Positions 28,381-32,359 of a stretch of DNA of 32,359 nucleotides are shown here, one piece after another. This DNA comes from Halorubrum distributum JCM 10118 (GTDB taxonomy: Archaea > Halobacteriota > Halobacteria > Halobacteriales > Haloferacaceae), in contig NZ_AOJN01000002.1 of the NCBI RefSeq assembly GCF_000337335.1, positions 1-32,359 of the forward strand, in the 5' to 3' direction. How positions within the stretch are numbered: position 1 is the stretch's first letter; each line of letters begins with the position of its first letter. The position numbers and the translations under genes are program-made. The notes below the pieces were generated by a model that worked only from the letters and a program-made list of their open reading frames with translations, did no database searches and was not told where the DNA came from.

Positions 28381-29382
28381 GCACGCCGGCGGGAGGTAGA
28401 CGCTCTGCTCGCCGGCGATCTCCTCCAGGTTGTTCCGGTGACGGTGGTTGAAGTAGCACTCGTAGCTACAGTATCCACAGATTGCGCCGGTATCGTACTC
28501 GGCGACGTACGGACCGCGGCGAGTTCGCCAGACGTTCGTCCCGCACTCGGTACAGGCAGCGTTCTCGAGATCGGCAGGACCTGGTCCCTCGTACTCGACG
28601 TCGAGCCCCTCGTCTTGCGGTGTCGTTTCGGGCCAGATTTCGTGGGTCCTCCAAAACTCACGGACGCGAGCGAGGCTGTGGCACACCGTCTTTCGCACGG
28701 TGACGTGGTCGGCGTCGCGACCGCTGTCGTCCCAGCCGTCGGCCGTCCAGAACTCACCGAACTGCGCGCCGCGATACAGCCCGTTCCAGTCGACGCCGAC
28801 GATGTCGGCTGGTGGCTCGTCCGTGAGTGTCGGTCTGGTCAGCTGCCGAATGGCATCGAGCTGCTTGGGCGGACTCCCGCCGAGGATGTGGACGCGCCGC
28901 CCTCTCCAATCGGCAGGGTCGGAGAAATCGTGGGCCAGGCGGTCGGCGTATCCTCGTGAATACCCGAGAACGAGGGTCTCGGGAATCGCGTCGATCACCG
29001 CCCGCGACTTCGGAACGACGATGAGCTCGGCCTCTGGATAGCTCGCTTGGATCTCACGAGCAGCAGCGACGTGGGCGTCGACGTCGTCGATTTCGTCGAT
29101 GTCCCCGATGACCCCGACCTCTGGTTCGTGCTCGAAGAAGCGGTCGACGAACCGCTCCAGGTCGGGATTGCGGAAGTCGTTATCGAGCATCCCCACAGGA
29201 ATTTCGAGGTTCAGGTACTGGTCTACCTGATACCCACAGTCTTCTCGAAACCCGGGAAGAAATCCGAGGGCCAACGCATCAGCGACGAATGGAACTCGAT
29301 GGAGGAACGCCACATGGTCCGCTTGTCTGGCGGCAGCGATGTCGCTAGCCGTGCTGGAGTCTGGACTCAAATCGAGGGACAT
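28357..29382 (-). CDS. DUF6610-like plasmid protein with C-terminal zinc-finger, 3' end altered by recombination
   Basis: 341 residues from ATG 29382 ([20 protein letters not shown]); the frame extends to 29466, inside palindrome copy 4. Conserved blocks include [60 protein letters not shown] and [20 protein letters not shown], which I associate with the haloarchaeal family DUF6610. The layout resembles a TIM-barrel-like enzyme, but no function is known. Two CxxC pairs near the C-terminus (CTECG and CGYCSYEC) could bind zinc. The last residues VVAALSR and the stop are antisense sufS sequence, so the native C-terminus was lost or replaced. The function of the trimmed protein is uncertain. Confidence 0.75.
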   Translation of the reverse strand: MSLDLSPDSSTASDIAAARQADHVAFLHRVPFVADALALGFLPGFREDCGYQVDQYLNLEIPVGMLDNDFRNPDLERFVDRFFEHEPEVGVIGDIDEIDDVDAHVAAAREIQASYPEAELIVVPKSRAVIDAIPETLVLGYSRGYADRLAHDFSDPADWRGRRVHILGGSPPKQLDAIRQLTRPTLTDEPPADIVGVDWNGLYRGAQFGEFWTADGWDDSGRDADHVTVRKTVCHSLARVREFWRTHEIWPETTPQDEGLDVEYEGPGPADLENAACTECGTNVWRTRRGPYVAEYDTGAICGYCSYECYFNHRHRNNLEEIAGEQSVYLPPACVVAALSR

Positions 29383-29455
29383 GACTGAACTCGCGAGGGG
29401 GCTGCTGGTCGCCCCGCACCCATTCAGGGGCCCGAAAAACGGGATACTCTCACCG

Positions 29456-29497
29456 TTAATCAACACAAGGTGTTGGCTGGCTCCGATTGTTGGTTAA
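29456..29497. promoter_or_regulatory. palindromic element copy 4
   Basis: TTAATCAACA (29456-29465, one mismatch) and TGTTGGTTAA (29488-29497), arm start-to-start 32 bases. It lies 74 bases upstream of the DUF6610-like start and 9 bases downstream of the small gene's stop at 29507. Confidence 0.75.
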
Positions 29498-29506
29498 GAC
29501 TGATCG

Positions 29507-29728
29507 CTACTCCTCATCCTCACGCAACTCTTCAGCCTTCCACTGGAGCCGACGCAGAATCTGCGTCCGATTCTGGTGGGCGTTCTCGTAGGCAACACAC
29601 TCACGGAGTGTCTCCATATCGGGGATCGTCGCAATCCCGGCCTTGATCAGTCGGTAGTTCGGTGCTTCGAGGCGCTTCTCGGGTGGGAATTCATCGTTAT
29701 TGCCGCTGCTGTCCGCGGAATTCTTCAT
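29507..29728 (-). CDS. small hypothetical protein
   Basis: 73 residues from ATG 29728 (MKNSADSSGNNDEFPPEKRL). A helical body YRLIKAGIATIPDMETLREC then VAYENAHQNRTQILRRLQWK and an acidic tail. It follows the DUF932-like gene on the same strand with 66 bases between, so it is probably in the same operon. No family is recognised. Confidence 0.65.
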   Translation of the reverse strand: MKNSADSSGNNDEFPPEKRLEAPNYRLIKAGIATIPDMETLRECVAYENAHQNRTQILRRLQWKAEELREDEE

Positions 29729-29794
29729 CTCTATCGCCCTCCACCCCTGAAGGGCGAGAAAGACAGAACAGACGACTACGTCACCGTCGCGGCG

Positions 29795-30955
29795 TCAGGC
29801 CATCGCGTCCTGGAACCGCTCACGAAGCGCGTCCTCACGCTCCTCGAACTGGTCGACCTTCTCCTGTAGATCGTCGCTGACGCGCTCGATGCTCGCGAGC
29901 GCCCGCTCGCCGGCGAGCGACGCCTGCGACCCGTCGTCGCCGTCCGCCTCCAGCTCCTCCTCGTAGGCTCGCTCGACCCGCTCGATGGTACCCTCGGGGT
30001 TGAACAGGATGTCGTTGGCCGTGCGAACGTAGCCGTCCAGCGACGCGCCTTCCTTGCCCTGGAAGAAGTGAGTGAGCGGGTACGTCGCGCCGGAATGTAG
30101 CGTCCACATATCGATCTCGACGGGTGAGGCCGCGTTGGCCTCGGCATCGCTCGCAGCGCGCTCGGCCAGGTAGTCCGGGAAGCCCAGCAGACTGTAGAAC
30201 TCCGTGACGGTGAACGGGAGATCGGAGAAGTCGAGTTCGATGTCCTGGGCGTCACGGATGAACTCGAAGAGGTCGTCAGCCACGAGTTCGACCTGTGCGA
30301 GAATCTCTTCCCACCAGGTTCGGAAATTCCGCACGTCGCCGACGTGCTTGATGACCTCCTTGTCGGTGAGCGAGCGCATCGTGTTCGAGCAGTAGCCATC
30401 CTGAGCGAACCCTTCCACGTAGACGGCGTGTTCGCCGAAGAAGTCGTATCCCGACGTGACGCCCATCGTGATCGGATCCGACCGGCCGGGAAGGCGCACC
30501 TCGAGGCCGTCGAACATGATGTCCATGTGGACCTCGCCGCCGCCCCGGTAGCGCCGAATCTCGCCGAACATCACGTCACCCAGCGGCGTTCCGTCGATAG
30601 TCTCCTCCCGAAGGACCTCCTCCAGCGGCCCGTAGACGTCGACCGGGTTGATGATCGCGTACGAGTCGGTCGGAATATGGAACAAGGAATCCGTTTCGGC
30701 ATCCTCCTCACGGGCCTGCTCTCGAGCGCGACTCGGCTCGACGAGCGCGTTGAACCGCTCCGTCTCGACCCACTCGTCGGTGTACGGATTCTTGTAGGCC
30801 ACGGTCGACTCGACGGCCTGCGGGAGGTCGCGGATCGCCTCAGCGAAGCTCACGGTGTCTTTGCCGCCGTGACGCTGACGATACCACTCGGGTAGTTCGG
30901 TGTCGGTACGTCCATCGACGCCAGCGAAGATGGTTCTCGACTCTGGGTCTTTCAT
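29795..30955 (-). CDS. DUF932-like plasmid/phage-type protein
   Basis: 386 residues from ATG 30955 (MKDPESRTIFAGVDGRTDTE). This start is chosen because a ribosome-binding sequence GAGGTGA precedes it by a few bases; the codon at 31000 is less likely. Conserved blocks AIINPVDVYGPLEEVLREET, GEVHMDIMFDGLEVRLPGRS and ITMGVTSGYDFFGEHAVYVE, then GYCSNTMRSLTDKEVIKHVG, resemble the DUF932 family found on plasmids and phages. The C-terminal ~50 residues form a coiled coil (IERVSDDLQEKVDQFEERED). The function of DUF932 is unknown. It heads the minus-strand cluster 30955-29507, and palindrome copy 5 is 93 bases upstream. Confidence 0.8.
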   Translation of the reverse strand: MKDPESRTIFAGVDGRTDTELPEWYRQRHGGKDTVSFAEAIRDLPQAVESTVAYKNPYTDEWVETERFNALVEPSRAREQAREEDAETDSLFHIPTDSYAIINPVDVYGPLEEVLREETIDGTPLGDVMFGEIRRYRGGGEVHMDIMFDGLEVRLPGRSDPITMGVTSGYDFFGEHAVYVEGFAQDGYCSNTMRSLTDKEVIKHVGDVRNFRTWWEEILAQVELVADDLFEFIRDAQDIELDFSDLPFTVTEFYSLLGFPDYLAERAASDAEANAASPVEIDMWTLHSGATYPLTHFFQGKEGASLDGYVRTANDILFNPEGTIERVERAYEEELEADGDDGSQASLAGERALASIERVSDDLQEKVDQFEEREDALRERFQDAMA

Positions 30956-31047
30956 CGTAGTCACCTCGACGCAGGAACGCTCATCGACGGCTGCCTGCAT
31001 CGTCTCGCGCCCTGCGCCCCTCTGCCGGGCGCAACAACAACACCACG

Positions 31048-31088
31048 TTAACCAACATTGACCCAGGAAACAGCCGATTGTTGGTTAA
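31048..31088. promoter_or_regulatory. palindromic element copy 5 (perfect arms)
   Basis: TTAACCAACA (31048-31057) and TGTTGGTTAA (31079-31088), arm start-to-start 31 bases. It lies upstream of the DUF932-like gene in the 31001-31197 non-coding stretch. Confidence 0.8.
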
Positions 31089-31197
31089 TAACCAACCGGC
31101 GGCGACACATCTTACTGTCGTTACTCAGTACTTGAGCGACGAAGTCGTACCTGCTACGGGTTCGGAATCCACGGATGTCTCTCCCAGGGGAGATGGC

Positions 31198-32340
31198 TCA
31201 ATCCGATTCTACTATATCCCGCAAAAGCTTATGTCGGGCACGTAAATCTCCTGCTGTCCAATCGCTCTCCGTGTCGTTACTCATTGAGTGAACAAGCGGG
31301 TTATAGTGAGCAACAGCATCTCGAAGGTCTTTCACATCCCATATTGTTGCTCCATATGATTCTAGATCTACCGGTAGCTGCTGCATCTCATCGGCCTCAG
31401 ACAGGATGTCAAGTAGTTCCCCTACGGTACCCCCGGCTAGCTTGTCAGGTGCGAGATCGCCGACATAGGTCGTGCGGATGTGAATGTCGGTCTCAGTTTC
31501 CCAGTCCGGGATGTGTTCACGGATGATCTTTCGTAGTCGAATTTCAAACTGAGCGAGAAGCACGTACAGGTACTGGTAGACGGGAATCTTGTTCAGGTCG
31601 AATCGGGTCACGATTCCCTCCGGATCATTTGGCTGGCCGACGAAACAGAACCGTTCTCCGTCTCTTCCTAGTCGTTCAATTACCGTCCCGACTTCTTCTC
31701 CGGGAGCGACGCAATCTGAGTCCGTTAGCGGCAGTACGTGTTCGGTGACGGGCTCTTCACCTCGTATCTCCATCTCTGCTCTGGAGACGTAGCCACGAAG
31801 TCCCTCTAGTTGCTCCGGATCATCGAAGACGAATGCAGCGTCGTAGTCCTCATAGTAGAGATCTAAGTAGACGAAGGCAGCGTCATCCTCAGCACTATAT
31901 ACATCCAACTCCGGGAAACATGTCGCTGTATAGCGAGCAGGCTCGCTGATTGTCGGTGAGGTTGCACTCGCCATGAGTTGGGACTCAACTTCTGATGGGT
32001 CTGGTCGGATTGATGATACCGCTGGGTCGAACTCCTCTGACTCCGGACTATTGACTTTGAGGAGCATGTGGGGAATATCGGCCTCAAAATGGTCGCGATC
32101 AACCGATTCAACATCTGCAACTTTCGGAGCCAAGTAACTGCGGAAGGGGCCCTTTGTCTCTTCTGTTTTGAATCCTCTCGTAGTCAAGAATACACCGTTT
32201 CCGTCCTCTGTTAGGACGTGTAGCGACCGTTCGAGAAACAGCAGGCCGGTATGGATACGGGCTGTATCCGGAGCGCTCTTCTGTAGGAGATTGTTGATAC
32301 TGCTGAGCTGCTGCTGTCGAGTCGAAGAGGACAAGGACAC
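31198..32340 (-). CDS. CBS-domain protein with C-terminal HEPN-like module, start possibly outside the window
   Basis: The 380 residues from GTG 32340 are given, but the frame stays open to the window edge, so the true start may lie beyond it. The N-terminal ~200 residues are unknown (LLFLERSLHVLTEDGNGVFL, later AAFVYLDLYYEDYDAAFVFD). Residues ~200-260 resemble a CBS module: HVLPLTDSDCVAPGEEVGTV, then FCFVGQPNDPEGIVTRFDLN. The C-terminal part is helical and HEPN-like, starting YQYLYVLLAQFEIRLRKIIR and carrying RDAVAH (Arg340, His345), which fits the R-x4-6-H motif of HEPN ribonucleases. An adenine-nucleotide-sensing CBS domain joined to a candidate RNase suggests a stress or defence effector; this is inference. 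Confidence 0.6.
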   Translation of the reverse strand: MSLSSSTRQQQLSSINNLLQKSAPDTARIHTGLLFLERSLHVLTEDGNGVFLTTRGFKTEETKGPFRSYLAPKVADVESVDRDHFEADIPHMLLKVNSPESEEFDPAVSSIRPDPSEVESQLMASATSPTISEPARYTATCFPELDVYSAEDDAAFVYLDLYYEDYDAAFVFDDPEQLEGLRGYVSRAEMEIRGEEPVTEHVLPLTDSDCVAPGEEVGTVIERLGRDGERFCFVGQPNDPEGIVTRFDLNKIPVYQYLYVLLAQFEIRLRKIIREHIPDWETETDIHIRTTYVGDLAPDKLAGGTVGELLDILSEADEMQQLPVDLESYGATIWDVKDLRDAVAHYNPLVHSMSNDTESDWTAGDLRARHKLLRDIVESD

Positions 32341-32359
32341 CGCGTCAGCGGTGTCCGAC

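Noticed and set aside
1-32359. tRNA or rRNA genes
   Set aside because: No cloverleaf-like or rRNA-like sequence was noticed on reading, but without a covariance-model scan small RNA genes could be missed.

Overview
The window is haloarchaeal (class Halobacteria). The proteins are acidic and rich in Asp/Glu, the body of the sequence is GC-rich, most genes start close behind archaeal TATA boxes with little or no leader, and the gene set is typical: two Orc1/Cdc6 initiators, a TRAM protein, PadR and ArsR-like regulators, a Tat lipoprotein and a squalene-synthase-family enzyme. Base composition changes in blocks, and truncated genes sit at the block edges. This suggests a megaplasmid or an integrated, recombined plasmid rather than a settled chromosomal region. 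All functional calls come from reading the sequence; no database search was run.

Layout. 1-2800: a partial AT-rich unknown gene, a decayed gene joined to an orc1/cdc6 fragment, a small unknown gene and a short Orc1/Cdc6. 2913-5155: a very GC-rich divergent pair, an ornithine cyclodeaminase-family reductase and an FAD amino-acid oxidoreductase, possibly for imino acid or D-proline use. 5326-8740: a tight three-gene operon of a RecA-like protein without a Walker A motif, a small coiled-coil protein and a family B DNA polymerase without exonuclease motifs. It looks like an archaeal analogue of a translesion mutasome. 9022-12686: PadR regulator, TRAM protein, rhomboid-like protease, and a metallo-beta-lactamase/lamin-tail lipoprotein coupled to a DUF3006 protein. 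12690-16430: a replication origin with ten ORB-like repeats around a full-length Orc1/Cdc6, with a TnpB element inside the downstream repeats. 16454-18726: small plasmid-type genes, a lipoprotein, a winged-helix regulator and a frameshifted gene. 18753-28203: a lower-GC block with an SDR dehydrogenase, squalene-synthase-family enzyme, TetR and ArsR-like regulators, a two-repeat lipoprotein, a degenerate polyprenyl synthetase, HtpX protease and a DUF2238-like membrane protein. 28283-28380: the 5' stub of sufS, cut at a recombination junction. 28357-32340: plasmid-type DUF6610-like and DUF932-like genes and a CBS-HEPN protein.

Two regulatory patterns link genes across the window. Five intergenic palindromes (TTAACCAACA, spacer, TGTTGGTTAA) have arms spaced by about two or three helical turns, and four of them precede plasmid-type genes or gene remnants. 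A second palindrome, TGACWATATWGTCA, lies at the same distance upstream of the degenerate polyprenyl synthetase and of htpX, which suggests shared control. The strongest candidates for undescribed biology are the PolB/RecA-like operon, the palindrome regulon, the TnpB element inside the origin, and the polyprenyl-synthetase-like/HtpX pair.
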